A stretch of 64,000 nucleotides of DNA from Margaritifera margaritifera (Eukaryota; Mollusca; Bivalvia; Unionida; Margaritiferidae): positions 310,001 through 374,000 of the forward strand of contig JAQPZY010000781.1 of NCBI GenBank assembly GCA_029931535.1, given 5' to 3'. Below the pieces are notes generated by a model, which had not been told where the DNA came from, searched no databases, and worked only from the letters and a program-made list of their open reading frames with translations. A program made the position numbers and the translations under genes. Shown piece after piece: positions 35,030 through 48,836 of this stretch; the first letter of the stretch is position 1; each line of letters starts with the position of its first letter.

Positions 35030-36230
35030 ACTACTACTAATCCTACTACAACTAGTGCTGTAATACTTATATGTTACTGCGGTCTAGAGCAGAAAAAAAC
35101 GAGTTCATATTTCCTATTCAAGTGTAGTAATGATTTTATTATATATTCATATTTTGTATCTAAGGCTAAATAATAAAAAGAACACATAACAAGAAAAAGA
35201 GTAGTTGAATTTCTGCCAAATTCCAAAGTGAATACACAACCATAGTTAAACGAGCCACAAACAAATACATTATTCATGCGCAAATAGCTTCTCCCTGCGA
35301 CCTTGAACTTAGTAACGTACCGCACACTCAGTCATTACTTTCCCAAAAGAAATCTCATTTTGCGCTAACTAAAATTAAACCTCAGAGTCATATTGTGAGT
35401 GACTTCGCCTTGAAAAACTTTTCCAGTTATTCTGGAATGATGAGATTTTGTTTTACTGTCGATCCAGCTAAATGCTGCTTCTCTATCAGTAATTGACTGG
35501 AGTTATTACCAGGGTCAATTCCATACAATGTCAAAGCTCATGTGGCTTGACAGCAAGCTGAATACGTGTTTCTGTTCTGCCATTGATAGTTTGGAGTCAT
35601 AAACTGCAAAAATATGAAATTCTTTAAATTGAAATTCTCAAGGAGATGCAGAATTAAATATATTTTGTTAGGGATGAGCAAAATGTATTTATTTTTGGAG
35701 TGCAAAATATTCTCGCTAGAATGTGATTTTCTGTAGGAAATGTATTCTAGATTGCAGTACAATTTCGCGTTGAGGATCTTATTTTGGAACCTGTGTCATT
35801 CTAATTAGCATAAATAACTATGAAAGTACCATTTGAGGAAATTCAAGATACAGAAAGGTAAGTACATTTATTGTCATTGTTATTACCAGCTATAGATGAC
35901 ATATTTTTATGCCCAGTCACTTGCATGATCTTTGTTGGAGGGACCCCAACTTTCGATAGGGTTGTCATAGTAGTCTTCCTAATGAATGGTTGGTTATTCT
36001 CCCTTGAACCTCTGCCCGTTTTGCAACCGATTTCATCAGAGATCCTTGCTGATTAACTACAATTGATATAGGGCAATACCTGCAATTTTAAATATTTTCT
36101 CCCGTAGAAGCTATTTTTACTTACATTTATTTTGCAGAGTACACTTTTCAGTGTCTGACTTTTTTTATCTTCTACTCATGTATGTGTAAACAGGATAGCC
36201 CTTGGCATTAAGATGCCTTTCTATGCTATT
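35030..36230. other. No recognised feature
   Basis: AT-rich; short open frames only. Confidence 0.5.
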
Positions 36231-36239
36231 TTTATCGTG

Positions 36240-37540
36240 CAGTATGAAACAGTGCGATATGGGAGGAATACTGCACGATTCCGACAATGTAAAGTAGTGG
36301 AGAAAAAAAAAGAATGTACATGGGGTGATTCTCATTTGCAGTAAACGTAAACTAAGTTTCTCATAAAAGGATGGAATGTCATGCAGCCACAGAAATACAA
36401 CGAAATATTCATATTAGGAAGAAAAAACCCAAAAATACATCAATGAAAATTTAAGATAGTGGCGGGTAAATGTGAAAGTGCAGTGTGTGTCATGATTGTT
36501 GTCAGGGTATTGTGGTCAATCGGTCTTTGATAACACCTTAAAATACAGACATAGATTCATTTTGGAGTCGCTTGTTTCATTAAATTCCAAGTACAGGATA
36601 AAACAATGCTATTCAGAATGGATAAAAGTACACTGTTTACGTGAAAGAGAAGTTGTTGACTGGTACATTTTATCAGAGGTCAGTTCTCTCTCTCTCTCTC
36701 TCTCTCTTACTATCAGCAGCATTTATCGATGATTAGGGGTCCATTTTCAATATTTAAAAAAATAATTTACTGTTTTATTTTATTTTTTTTACCTTGCAAT
36801 TTAAGTCTTTGGATGTATTCACATTTTCTTTATTTAATTTGGAGGATAGATATTTTGCTTTGGATGAGAGCTAGATCTACTAATTCTTCAGCACTGGTGT
36901 AAGAAGGAAAGGGTTGCAGTCATTGTCAGCCTCTGGTAGCCATCAGATTTATGACGTAGTCATCGTTCCACGTTTTCGTCGCCATTTTTATTTAACCGTA
37001 GCCAGAAGTAGTTCATTGAATGCGGGCACGTATTTACCATATTAAGAAGCGGTGAATATATCTACTTAACTACCGCTGGATATTGACTGGTAGCAACAAT
37101 TTTAAACTAATGGAACTGTTTATAAAGTATATAATAAGGAGAAATACTGCACAACTAGGAAAATGTAAAGTTAATGGAGACAAAAAAATGAGTATATAAT
37201 AAGGAGAAATACTGCACGATTCCAGTGGAGGCGCGAGGGGAGGGGTCGGGAGTTTGTTTTCAGCTGAAATTTTCATAGTATTTCACCTCACCTTAGTGTA
37301 ACGGGGGCAATTCTTCCCAAAACATATTTAGAAGGGGGGAGGGAGGTTGGCAACTAACATAAAAACTGTCCTCTGTAAGAAAGTAGGGCGCAACTAAAGA
37401 ACATTGCCCCCGGACGTCTCGGTAGGGGCACCGCTAATGAACATTGCCCCCGACGCCTCGAACCCTCGCGCTGCGACTGCTCGATTCCAACAAAGTTAAG
37501 TTATTGGAGGAAAAAATGAGTATATGATTAGGAGAAGTAC
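36240..37540 (+). repeat. Dispersed GAGAAATACTGCACGATTCC units
   Basis: Copies near 36257, 37137, 37200 and (after the MITE) 37480, each with ACTGCACRAYT, AATGTAAAGT-AATGGAG and AAAAAATGAGTATATAAT. One unit is split by the MITE at 37223-37479. A (CT)n lies at 36683-36707. Confidence 0.65.
37223..37479 (+). mobile_element. hAT-like MITE, 257 bp
   Basis: Ends CAGTGGAGGCGCGAGGG and (reversed) CAGTCGCAGCGCGAGGG form imperfect terminal inverted repeats. Flanks CACGATTC and CTCGATTC are an 8-bp target duplication with one change. Interior is GC-rich with no coding capacity. Inserted in a repeat unit whose uninterrupted copies lie at 36.26 and 37.14 kb. Confidence 0.7.
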
Positions 37541-37865
37541 AATATTGTTGTTGCGGTCTTGTTCTTTTCGTAACTGTATTTGCCACTAGGATCATTTATA
37601 ACATTTATATATAATTTAGAACCTTAAATGTCTACTACAAAAGTTTCGGTGATTTCCCATATTAAACAGTGTATAATATACAGCCAGTGAACATATCACT
37701 GAATATCAACCAATATAATAGATAAGGTGCACTATATTTGCAAAGAGTAAATAAACTATTGTTCTTACCAGGAAGTATCAATCGACTGACGAAGTCATGT
37801 ATTCTGCCACACAGGTTGGCACTAGTGTACGTCTCTACGGAATAACAATCACAACAAGGTAATTT

Positions 37866-37904
<39 letters not shown>

Positions 37905-38254
37905 TACATACATGCACAGACACAGGGGACAGAGGTAACTAAAACAGATAATTCTTGTAACAATGGGTAATCTTTTTGGAAATTTTTTTCTACCAATGTA
38001 GTGTGATAGCAAATGGCGACTTGATTTAAGAATAATACTCACGGTACTAATTATATGCAAGAATGGGAACCAGTTTAAAAATGGGTGAAGATAAAATAGA
38101 GTATATATGGGCTTTGTTGGCCATGATTGATAATGAAAAGTAAACGTTTAGCAAAGATAATCTTTTGAAGCTTTGGGACACTCATTACTGAAAATATACT
38201 GAGAAATATAGGTTTTATCATGAGCATTCATAAATTAAAGTCCTATATAGACAA

Positions 38255-38640
38255 AGAAAAGGAATACCTTCTGTCTACATCAGAAAGAGTTTCATTGGGA
38301 AATTCAAACACTTTCTGATATAATAACTGCTGCCATGATGGGGTGGGGGTGGGGTGTTTTGATTTTACTATGTTGGCTGGGGTGTTTTGTACATTAGTTA
38401 TATAACTTTTAGACAGTTTACCATTTATATAGTAATTATGGTCACCAATTAGATATTTCCTAACTGTATTTTGAAACATTATGCCTCAGATTTTATCACT
38501 TAGATATCTACCACCATGCTAAATGCTGATAACTCCTCCTGATTTTGTATCCCACAAATTATATGTTTTCTGGAGGAATTTTAAGTAATTTCTGTCATTT
38601 TAATCTAATTTTTTAAAGTAATACATTTACACATAGATGA
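38255..38640 (+). repeat. Direct duplication copy 1
   Basis: Matches 39001-39500: AAAAGGAATACCTT, TTTTAGACAGTTTACCATTTATA, GATATTTCCTAACTGT and TTCTGGAGGAATTTTAAGTA are shared. Offset about 750 bases. Confidence 0.8.
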
Positions 38641-39000
38641 TCTGAAACTGAAGACAGATAAATGGTGATAGCAAAAAAGGTAACTCTTGATTAGACATAT
38701 TTATTTTAATATTTTTTCTGATTTTCTGAAATGAAACTCAAATACTTAAATGTTGCCTGAAACGCACCATTGCTTTTGTTGGTATACATGAATTTGCAAT
38801 ATAATTTAACAGTCACTAATGTAATCTTCAAATTCAGAACTATGTGCACTTTTTACTAATTATTCTATTACTAGACATAGGTCTGTCAAGTAAATCAAGG
38901 GTGGAAATAGAGAACAACAACTTTACAGTAGTTCCACATATGCATGTACAATTAAGTTACTCTATATATATTAAATTCTGGTTCTGTTTGCGGATAATAA

Positions 39001-39500
39001 GCAAAAGGAATACCTTTAATCTACCTCAAAAAGAGTTTTAGTGGGAAATTAAACACTTTCGTATATGATAACTGTTGCCATGAAAGGGGGGGGGGGCGGG
39101 TAGAGTTTTTTTATTTTACTATGTTGGGTGTTGGGTTGAGTGTTTTGTACATTGGTTAGTATCTCTGCAACCAAATATATAACTTTTAGACAGTTTACCA
39201 TTTATAGAGTTATTATGGTCACGAATTTGATATTTCCTAACTGTGTTTTGGAACATTATGATTCAGATTTAAAAATTTAGATCTCTACCACAATGCTTAA
39301 TGCTGATGACCCCTCATGATTTTGTGTCCCACCAATTTCATTCAGTGAATGTTTTTTTTTAAACTTCATCTTTCGTATTTTATTTGGCTTATGCTTGCCT
39401 TACTTTAATTTCAAATTATATGTGTTCTGGAGGAATTTTAAGTACTTTCTGTCATTTAAATCTTCTTGTTTGAAGTAATGCATTCACATATAAATGGTCA
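39001..39500 (+). repeat. Direct duplication copy 2
   Basis: Second copy, carrying roughly 80 extra bases near 39340-39415 not in copy 1 and a G run near 39090. Confidence 0.8.
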
Positions 39501-41780
39501 CATTGACCTTTTACTCATTTATTGCATAATATGACAAGGGTGATAATATATTTCAATCTTAAATGGAAGACAAAATATAAAGATATAATGCATTCAATTA
39601 AAGTCATTGAATTTCGAATATCATGGTGTTTCCATAGGTTTACAATGGGAGCTGAATTAGTACTGTAAGTCCTTCAAAGCTACACTCGCAAGAGAACTAA
39701 ATAACACAGTTCTCTACACTCAGTGAGTTTTGAAAGTGGAATAGAAACATATAGTCCTAATATTTGAGAACTGGTACTTGTGAGCTATATAGTTTGGCAA
39801 TGTTACTGATAAAGTTTGTTGTATGAATGGATTTCAATACCTAACCAATGATGATTACGTTGCGACTTTTGGCCGCTTACACACGTATTTCTCAGGTGGT
39901 CGACAGACAAATCAAGGATAGTGTTAACTCAACTAACAAATTTAGTTTTTTAAATATTTAAATGGAACAGGACGCTACCATTTGGAAGAAACGTTTTGGA
40001 ATATAAACGGACATGAAATAAAAGGTGGTCATTTAAACATTGGAAGTAATGTATTAATTCAAAAGTCAATGAGCACTTTAGCAGTTCCAATGAATATATA
40101 TATTCCTCTCGAATTATATCTTATTTCAACGGCACAATGTAAAATCTGATCATAAATGGATTCCCACAGACTGATCTAAAACAGGAATTAATTATTTACT
40201 TACCAAATCCCTATTTATACACATTTTCATTTGACCTATATCAACAGGATGTGAAGCAATAAAATGGAGGGAAATAAAGCAGTCTAACAGTAAATAAGAA
40301 TGATCTTGAAGTCAAATGCTTTTAAACATTCTGTTTACAAGTGACCAGATTCTAAAATTGCAACTCATCTTCATGGACAAACGCACATTATAGATTAAAT
40401 ATACATAACAGAATATACTTAAATTTTGGCCATTGTTTTGAAGTCTGTCACTAAATAATAAATTAATATAGAATCTGAACACCAAGACTTTGATATTTGC
40501 AAATGTTTACATAAAATTTTATCATGCTAAACAGTTATTTAAATTAAGTATGTTTGTTTACACTACCACTGTGATATCAAGTCAATGAGTTATTATATAT
40601 AGGTGATGCCCCTTTTATTTTAGTCTTGAATTTCAACTGCCATTTGATTTATTGACAAGTAATAAAACCAGATAAAGCTTAAATTAAAGTCTGTTTTTCA
40701 TTCCTAGTACCATCCTTAGAGCCAGGATTGCCCATCTCATGAAGAAATCACAGGGACCTCTTAGAGTTTAGGACTAAGTTTAACTGGGTATTTATTCTCA
40801 GGAGAGTTTGTCGGCTGCAACGAGTACGGTGAGTCAGTGAGTGATCACCAAGTTGTCGGCTAGCTTTATCCCGTAATGGCATTTTATGGCAAACTTCCCT
40901 TCCTTTAACTAATCACATGTATATCATCATCTTGTAATTTACGAGCCCATCCACGTGAACATTGAGTATGTAATTGTTCGCAACGTAGAATCTAGTACAT
41001 CAAGAAAGGAATTTAATACCTCTGAAGTGTACAAGGGGTTAACAAAAACAACGCATGCAAGAAAGCATTATACAAAAGCAATTAATATAAAAGATACACA
41101 GAACCATTCTCAGTTCTCCAATGGCTCCTTTTCGGGTTCTTTTTTAAAATAGTATGACAACATAATGCTTAACGGGATTACAAAATTCGGAAAACACACT
41201 CTAAGAACCGCCAAATATATACAAGGATAGTATTTTACCTGTATTCATTATTTGATTACATTTGTATACGTTAGTCCTGGAAATGTAATAATGATGTATG
41301 ATTTTTTGTTTTTCATCATGAAATTAACAGCTGGATAGAAGATATTGAAATTCATAACCCATTTATTGCGACTGAGATAGTGTACAATATCTTTCGTTAC
41401 TGGGAACATTAGCCCATCGACCAGTTTCAACAGGACACCTATGATTTGCATTTCTATGCTTATTGAAGTGTTTAGATATATATTTTATATTGAAAAATAG
41501 ATCTTTCCTAAATGAAAACTAGTTAAAAATAACCTGCAGTTAAGACCTTAAGATGACGTATTGATATTAGCTGCCCAAACTTGTCTGTATTGGTCTTTTA
41601 GTCGTGGTTCTACTGTCATTGTTAACTATTTAACTGACACAAAACTTTGGCTTTTCCATATGTAAATTGTCATCAGATCTACATAATCCTGTCAACACTT
41701 TCCCATAGGTAAACTCATTGTGCTGACGTAAATGAGTCGTCTTGATTACGCACGAGAAGTATTTTAAAAGTTCTGAATAT
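39500..41780. other. No recognised gene
   Basis: AT-rich; no coding signal or RNA gene seen. Confidence 0.5.
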
Positions 41781-41809
41781 GATTGGAGTGTACAACAAAG
41801 TTCTTTATT

Positions 41810-42440
41810 AGTGAACAGTACGTCAGCGCATCCCCTCAAAGTACTCCTCATGCACCTCTACACACATTTTCAGTCTGATCTGGTATGTTGTTCATGTACT
41901 TGTAAACTGTACTTCCAACCGCATGGCGGTTTTCAAATCGCCTACACCTCAGCGAATCTTTGATAACGGGATTCAGCCAAAAATCACTTGGAGCTAAATC
42001 GGGGCTGTAGGAAGATGTGGCAAAGTTTGAATGCTGTGCTCTTTCAGGATGTCTGTCAAGACGGCGGATTTATGCGCCAGTGCATTGTCATTGTCACGGA
42101 GTAGATAGATACTTCGAGTACCGGTGCGCGGACATGTGGTTCCATAGTGTTTCATAACAGATGACAAATTAATGTCCGTGATAATATAAATATCTTCATC
42201 AATTGCCCCCTTAAAAGCAGCCACTTCCCAATCACCAATCGCAGACAACGGTCTTCCCGAAAGTGGGTCATCTTCCATGGCTTCGCCACCTTCTTTACAA
42301 CGAAGAAACCACCTCAAAATTATAGGATATGAGAGAAAATCACATCTGTAAACTTCATTTAAATCGGCCTTGATATCAGTCAGAGAGTACCCTAACTGCG
42401 CCTGGATTTTACAATATGCTCTTTGCTCAGTAGCAGAATT
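41810..42440 (-). mobile_element. Mariner (DD34D) transposase pseudogene
   Basis: Minus-strand relic. From its 5' end: an N-terminal region with LGYSLTDIKADL, then LRWFLRCKEGG..MEDDPLSGRPLSA (the mariner GRP linker region), an internal deletion, LRDNDNALAHKSAVLTDIL (where the family has LHDNA.AH), LPTAPDLAPSDFWLNP and RRFENRHAV. Loss of the central catalytic part and stops show it is dead. Terminal repeats were not identified. Confidence 0.78.
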
Positions 42441-42459
42441 GTTTCACCTTCTCTGACAT

Positions 42460-43921
42460 TTTTACGTCACCATAATATACCTATGTTACGTCACACGCAT
42501 ATATCTTGAGGTGTGCGCCGTGCAGTACGTACAGCTGCGAATCATTTTATAGAACGTTATTTTGTTTATCGATTAATAGACAGGTACAAAGAAACAAAAA
42601 AGATTATAGCAAAATATTCACAACTTTTCCAATACCCCCAATTGCTATAGAAATCTCTCGTCGCGACGCTACGGCGACATCTTTGTTCAATGAATATGTG
42701 AGAGTCATTATTGTACCCGTAAGGTATGTTCCGTGGGAAATATTGACAGGAAAGTTTAAAAGGTAAGACAAGGCTGTAAAACAAAAGAAATAAAAAACAT
42801 ATATATTCTGTGTCGCCCATTTACTGTCGCCAGAAGGTAAAACGATCTATGTTCATGCATATGAACTACGACTGGATGACGTAGCCCAATGGTTCGTGTG
42901 TATGTGTCCCCTAAAGGTATTTTGTATATATGACGCTCAAAGGTAATACATATTTGTCCCCCGATGGTATCATATACAGTAAACATTCGATATTACGACC
43001 ATTAGCGGGACTAAAACAAAGTGGTTATATATACAGGGTGGTCTAAATATCGGGGTTCTGCTTTCGGAATCCATCAGGTACTGGGTATGTATGTATGTAT
43101 GTATGTATGTATGTATGTATGTATGTATGTATGTATGTATGTATGTATGTATGTATGTATTGATAAATAATTTCATCGGAGATAAATAATATATACAGAA
43201 AGTTATCATGATATATTATTCAATATTTTGGGAATCCGGGCTCGAGACAGATCCACCCACCCACCCAGTCAAAAGATTAAATTTCTTATTTAACGTAGTT
43301 CATTAATATGTGGCTTCATCTTACTCATTACAAAGTCGTGCAAAGTGAACATTTGTCTGAAGTTTAAAATAAATTGGTAATTAAAAAGCTGAAATTGGGC
43401 TCATAAATATGCATTTGACGGTTGTGTAAATACATTCAATTTTAATAGGTGTTACAATATGAAATCTTTTTTGTCTTTCTTTGGAAGAAAACTCATTATC
43501 TATGTGAAACATGTTAGGAAGCTATAATTTGTCTCCTACCTGGAATATAGCTAAGAACCCAAGTCCAAAGATATGTCATTTATTTCAGATATTGTAAAAA
43601 GAAATAAACATTTTTAAAGATACAAAAAATGATTACAATTTCCAAAATTATATAAGCAACTTGGAACAGTTCTCAGTTTCGTTTTTATTTTCCATTTTTG
43701 ATTCAATACCCATTAATTGAAAGCAAAAAAAGAATTTAAACATTTTTTTTTTTTTTTAATTGAATGTTATGTATGTTTCTTTGATACAACTTGTTTGATA
43801 GACTTCATACAGTAGACATTATTAGCTGAACACTCTTGTATTTCACTAATCCCAAACGTAACAGCGAAGTTTTGTTCCAACCAACGACAGCGTTAGAAAA
43901 ACGTGCGCTATCAAACCTCAA

Positions 43922-43975
<54 letters not shown>

Positions 43976-44590
43976 GACTTGGTACAGCGATTAATCTTTA
44001 GAAATTCTAAGTGTTTACAATATTAGTTAACACATAAGGACATATATATGGAAACCATTAAAAAAACAAACACCATGAAATTACAAACAAAAAACATTCT
44101 GAAAATAATTAAGCCAAGTTTGAAATCTTTCTTGCAGTCGAAATAGGTTAGTTTAAAGAGCACTCTTGAATGAAAATTGTTAACATGGATAACCAAAAAG
44201 CACCAATGCAAATATTTCGCACCAGCAGTCTTGCACATGACAAACAATTTGAATCTAAAAATCTCGTAAATGATAACAGTAATCAAGGATTTGTACAATA
44301 TAAAAAAAACAATTGTAATAATGGCAATAATTAGTCAAGTAAAGATACAATGAAGTTACCCACACAATATATATTAAGTGTACACGTGCAATTGTCGGTT
44401 TTAAAGGTTATTACTCATTTGCAATTGACGTTACCATAAACAGTTTTTACCTAAAACAGTTCCATTGATTTTTTTTCATTGAACTGCAATGCATTTCCAT
44501 AATTTATATTATACATGACTCTAAGAATTAATGAATGGGGGTTTACATGTAAGGTCATATTATGACAGCAACCTCAAAGGAAGACGAGAT
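42460..44590. other. No gene; microsatellites
   Basis: (GTAT)n at 43085-43160 (19 units) and (AAT)n at 43920-43972. Otherwise AT-rich sequence without recognised features. Confidence 0.6.
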
Positions 44591-44602
44591 TGATGAAATT
44601 CC

Positions 44603-44683
44603 CCTCAGACGGAGGAATCGAACCACGCTAGCAGAGTTCTGTTGCTCCAGAGAGCAAGGTCTTATATACTGAACTGCCGAGGC
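44603..44683 (-). mobile_element. tRNA-like sequence (SINE head)
   Basis: Minus strand: a 6-bp acceptor-like stem CCTCGG/CTGAGG, box A-like GGCAGTTCAGT and a perfect box B GGTTCGATTCC. The anticodon arm is irregular (8-base loop), so it is probably the head of a tRNA-derived SINE rather than a working tRNA gene. Confidence 0.5.
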
Positions 44684-45769
44684 CTCTACATAACGCTAGG
44701 GCAATACTGATGTTGTTTCAAATACCGTCAAAAATGTTCTTCATATTACATGTACTTATCAATCAAAATAAAATGCTTAGGAGGACAGGGTTTCTTGGTT
44801 TGGGACGGGGAAGGTCGCCAATGTAAGAACGGTGGGGAATGGGCAATGATTTGGGATGAGCATACATTGTCCTTAAAATTTTTAAACGTAGAAATGCCTT
44901 TAAAAAGAATATATAAAAGATTCATAGAAAAAAATCTTGACATTGGCAGGTGTTGTTATTTTAAGAAATCCTCTCGTATAACATCATGTTTTCAATCGAT
45001 GGATACACTATTCAGTGGTATAATACCTATGCATACGCTCCCTAGGTTGAGGTCTATGAATATACAATGTTTTCAAAAAAGAAAACAAACAAACAACATT
45101 TTAAGCACGCAACTACTTAAATACTTAATTTTTGTTAACCCCATGATGGCCACCATGTTCATGACAATACACGCTCTTTAGGATGGTCTTTTCTTCAGAT
45201 ACGGTTACGACCCTTCTTGCACCAACCTTAGATTTATAGAAAAGAATCTTGTCCTTTCATGCAATATTTCTTATACAATCATCGGATACTCCTCTGGCTT
45301 GTTATTGTTTTGCTTTTTTTCTGAATGGTAAATTATTTTCAGGATATAGATTCTGATTTCCAGCACTTTTCTGGCGTCCATCCTGCTGTCAAGTTAGACA
45401 GTCATCTGTGAACTAAACGCGTTTTCCTAACATCCCCTACATATTCTGTCATCGTCCTTTGGATCTACACCGACAAAGAGTGTCATGTGCGGATGCCATA
45501 TTTTTTTTCGGTTACTGGCACCGCATGGCGGGGGAAAACTGATACACCAAGATCATGTTCCGTCTGTCCCTGACCATTACCTCTTGTACTAAACAGGGAG
45601 GTATTTCAGGGTTTACACATAAACGTGTCAAACAAACATTTTAAAAAGGATTTGCATAATCCTTGGGTTTATCAAAAGGGATACAAAATAAACATTTCTT
45701 ACCCGTGGTATGTGTCTAACCCAGAAATGACTGGCCAATTCAATATAAACTCTAGAATTCTCTTATTAG

Positions 45770-45949
45770 CAGTGGCGTAGCATCCGCCCACGGACTCCCC
45801 GCAACGGGGGGGGGGGGGGGGGGGGGGGGGGAGGGGGCGGATGCAGTGTGGGCCCAAAGTCCCATCAAACAACATTTTTGTATTGGGAGGGGGCCTAAGA
45901 ATTACGTTTTGCGAAGGGGAGGGGCTCAGAATTTCTTGCTACGCCACTG
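45770..45949 (+). mobile_element. hAT-like MITE, 180 bp, with G run
   Basis: Perfect 13-bp terminal inverted repeats CAGTGGCGTAGCA / TGCTACGCCACTG. Near-identical flanks CTTATTAG and CTTATAAG suggest an 8-bp target duplication, offset by two bases on the right. The interior carries an uninterrupted run of about 25 G at 45806-45830 and G-rich GGGAGGGGG tracts. Confidence 0.72.
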
Positions 45950-46629
45950 AACTTATAAGCATTGTTTTTGGCTGCATACACTTGTGCACTGTCCTAAGAA
46001 AAGCATAGCCCTGTATTGACCTTCAAGATCAGAACTCTGTTTGAACTGTTTCAAGGTCAAAGAACAAGGGACAATCGTTGTGGTCATTGAATCCTAAATT
46101 GTCATGACGGATTTATTTTTAAGAACTTATAACACGGTATATGTTAGAGACTAGATATATTCTAGGCAGGTTCTGTCATTAGGGATTGAGCCAGAGCTGT
46201 TTTCCCAATAATATGTTGTTTTTGTTTTTGTTTTGTTTTTTCGGGGTGGGGGGTGGTGGTGAAGGGGTGCTATGATCATACTTCCGCTCTCTTAACTTCC
46301 AAGAAAGTGCACCGATTTCAATAAACTTTATCAGTTCCTAGAGAATGAAAATTACTCTTAAACTCCATATAGATTAAACTCCATATAGAGAGGGCTCACT
46401 CTTAATTATTTTTTTCCTCCTGAACCGGTTGATGTTTTTTTATTTACACTCAGCGGACATGTTTCGATGGTGATTTGCCTGCCTAAGGTCCTAAATCTGT
46501 ATGACCATTTTTCGAGATTTAAGCATGGCACTGCCTTGCATGCGATCGGTTCACGCTGCTCAGACCAAGCCACACTTTAATTTTAAATTGAGGTCAATTG
46601 GAGCAGTGTTAATAGAGTTAAAACCTTGC

Positions 46630-47005
46630 AATCGGTGGGTTTAAAGTTTATAACGGCCCCAACTTAAGATCAGTGCTCGAACCTGAGACCGCTTGGCTAG
46701 ATATCAAGTCTCGGTGGCCAGGGTCGCGAGAGAGATGTCTCTGTTCTTTGCCAGTGTGCATCAAGAAGTCGATATCTCATTTAGAACGTAAGTTAAAGAT
46801 TGTCAATCTAAGGTATGTATATATTGTTATAAACCTAGAGTATGTGCTATTTCTAGTTACGTCTCCGTTTATAGCTTTGTTAGAGTTTAATGATTATTTG
46901 TTTGGTTATGGCGAGTCGGTTTTGGGAAGAGATTTCTCAAAGCTAGTAACTAGCCAATTTTTAGGAGCAGATGTCACAATATACAGCATTCACGAGACTT
47001 TATGA
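46630..47005 (+). repeat. Diverged dispersed repeat, copy 1
   Basis: Shares with 47745-47930 GTTAAAACCTTGCAAT-type start, GTGCTCGAACCTGAGACCGCT, GGCCAGGGT, AAGTCGATATCTC and AGATTGTCAAT. Confidence 0.6.
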
Positions 47006-47260
47006 CAGGATGGATTAGTTTCGTAAAATGGACCCTCCCTAATTTCTTAACATAGGGAATACTCTGGATAGATTTAGGTATACGTGTTTAGTAATTTGAG
47101 ATAGGATTACATCTTTGCTTTGTGTGCTTGGGTCGTGTTTTGTATTGCATGGCGTGAAGCACTAATATTTGGCATGGAAAGGCTTACTAATAAGTCATAC
47201 ACACGTGAAACAAGAAAAACCATTCAAGTGTGAAATTAGAGTTTCGTGATGTGTGGTCAT
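47005..47260 (+). repeat. Dispersed repeat, inverted mate at 16.8-17.0 kb
   Basis: See the mate entry; boundaries are approximate. Confidence 0.55.
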
Positions 47261-47744
47261 TAGGTGATTAGAGGAAAATTATTGTAGTATTTGCGCTTTT
47301 AAGAACCCTTCAGTTGACAGCGACTGTTGTCTTGACGTCACTGGAAATAGGGGAAACATGTGCTTCAATCCACGCTCACGCAAGTTTTTGATTCGCTCGG
47401 TATGAGGCTCCTTGCGTGTAGCAACTATATATCTTCCCGACTTAAGTTTGGTGCTCACACATGAGACCGCTGGGTGTCTGATCAACTTCAGCTGACTATG
47501 GTCTGACCGTTGGATTTCCCTACTACAATTTAGCGTTCATTTAAGATTAGTACGGTGACCAGAAGATCTTTTATAGCAGTATAACCGATGATCGGTAGTA
47601 TCTGATTACTGCAGTGGGATTAAGTGATAGAGGATACTTTGATCCTCAAACCCGAGTCTGCTGAGTATCGGATCAACTCGAGCTGATCATAGACATCTAG
47701 ATGTATGTCTGTCCTATGTGTCAGTGGTTTTCTTTGTGGAAGTT

Positions 47745-47930
47745 GAGTTACAGGCTTGCAATGGACGGACTTTACGCACATAATAGCAGCGACCTAGTAC
47801 CAATGCTCGAACCTGAGACCGCTGTGCCAAATATCAACATCAATGGCCAGGGTGCCATAGTTCACCTGAAGTCGATATCTCCATTAGAAATTAAGTTACA
47901 GATTGTCAATTTAACATATGTACATATGCA
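47745..47930 (+). repeat. Diverged dispersed repeat, copy 2
   Basis: Partner of 46630-47005. Neighbouring 47450-48560 carries more diverged pieces of the same GAGACCCG/GAGACCGCT-type repeats. Confidence 0.6.
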
Positions 47931-48009
47931 TTTTCCCGACTTTCCTGAGACAGATATCGACTCGAGCTGGGCCAGATATCGACTCAAGCTGACTATTGTT
48001 TGCTAGAGA

Positions 48010-48759
48010 GATGTCTCTCCAATGTTATAACGTTTATTTTAGTCCGAGCTGATCCCTTTTCATGAAGTAATAGCCTGTATGTGCCTCACTTGTTGGTACG
48101 TATATAATTGGCTATTCACGAGACCCGTTAATCAGCCAAAGAGCTCAGGTGGGCCCAAAGACAACATGGAACTACAGTTTTTTTATATTTCTGGTCATTG
48201 TTGGGCCTTTTTGTGGTCTGATAGCAGACTTTTGGTCAGACCTAGATCATCTAATGCAATGATATATACCTATATACATACTGAAGACGCCAACATATGA
48301 TCTGAGACCCGTAGATCAGCCATAGAGCCTTAAATAGGCCCAAGGACATCACTCAATACAGCAAAGGTGTCCTGAGCTTAAATGAAGGCCCTTGGGTGAG
48401 TACAGGGATTCCCATTTATGACCTGGCGTCTCCTTATGTATATCTACCATCACCTCAGAGCTTCTGCGTGACTCCAAAGATCTCATTGAAAGAGATCTTT
48501 ATCAGTTCAATCTGATCCAGGGACATCCCTTTGTAGAGTCAGAGTGTCCCGGATATAGCTAGAGGTCACTGGGTGAGTATAGGGACTAGAGCCACGGATA
48601 ATATGACATGGTTTCTCCCCAGTAGGAATTGTTTATGACAACATGCCTTTGGTCTCATATAACGACCCCAACCGAGGCTTATTAATTTTGTTATGCAGAA
48701 ATCTCTTGCAATTCAAGATAAATTTTGTGTATCAGCTTTCTCAAACACAATACAAGTAG

Positions 48760-48836
<77 letters not shown>

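Noticed and set aside
44603..44683. Functional tRNA gene on the minus strand
   Set aside because: Box B is perfect but the anticodon arm is irregular; more likely a SINE head.
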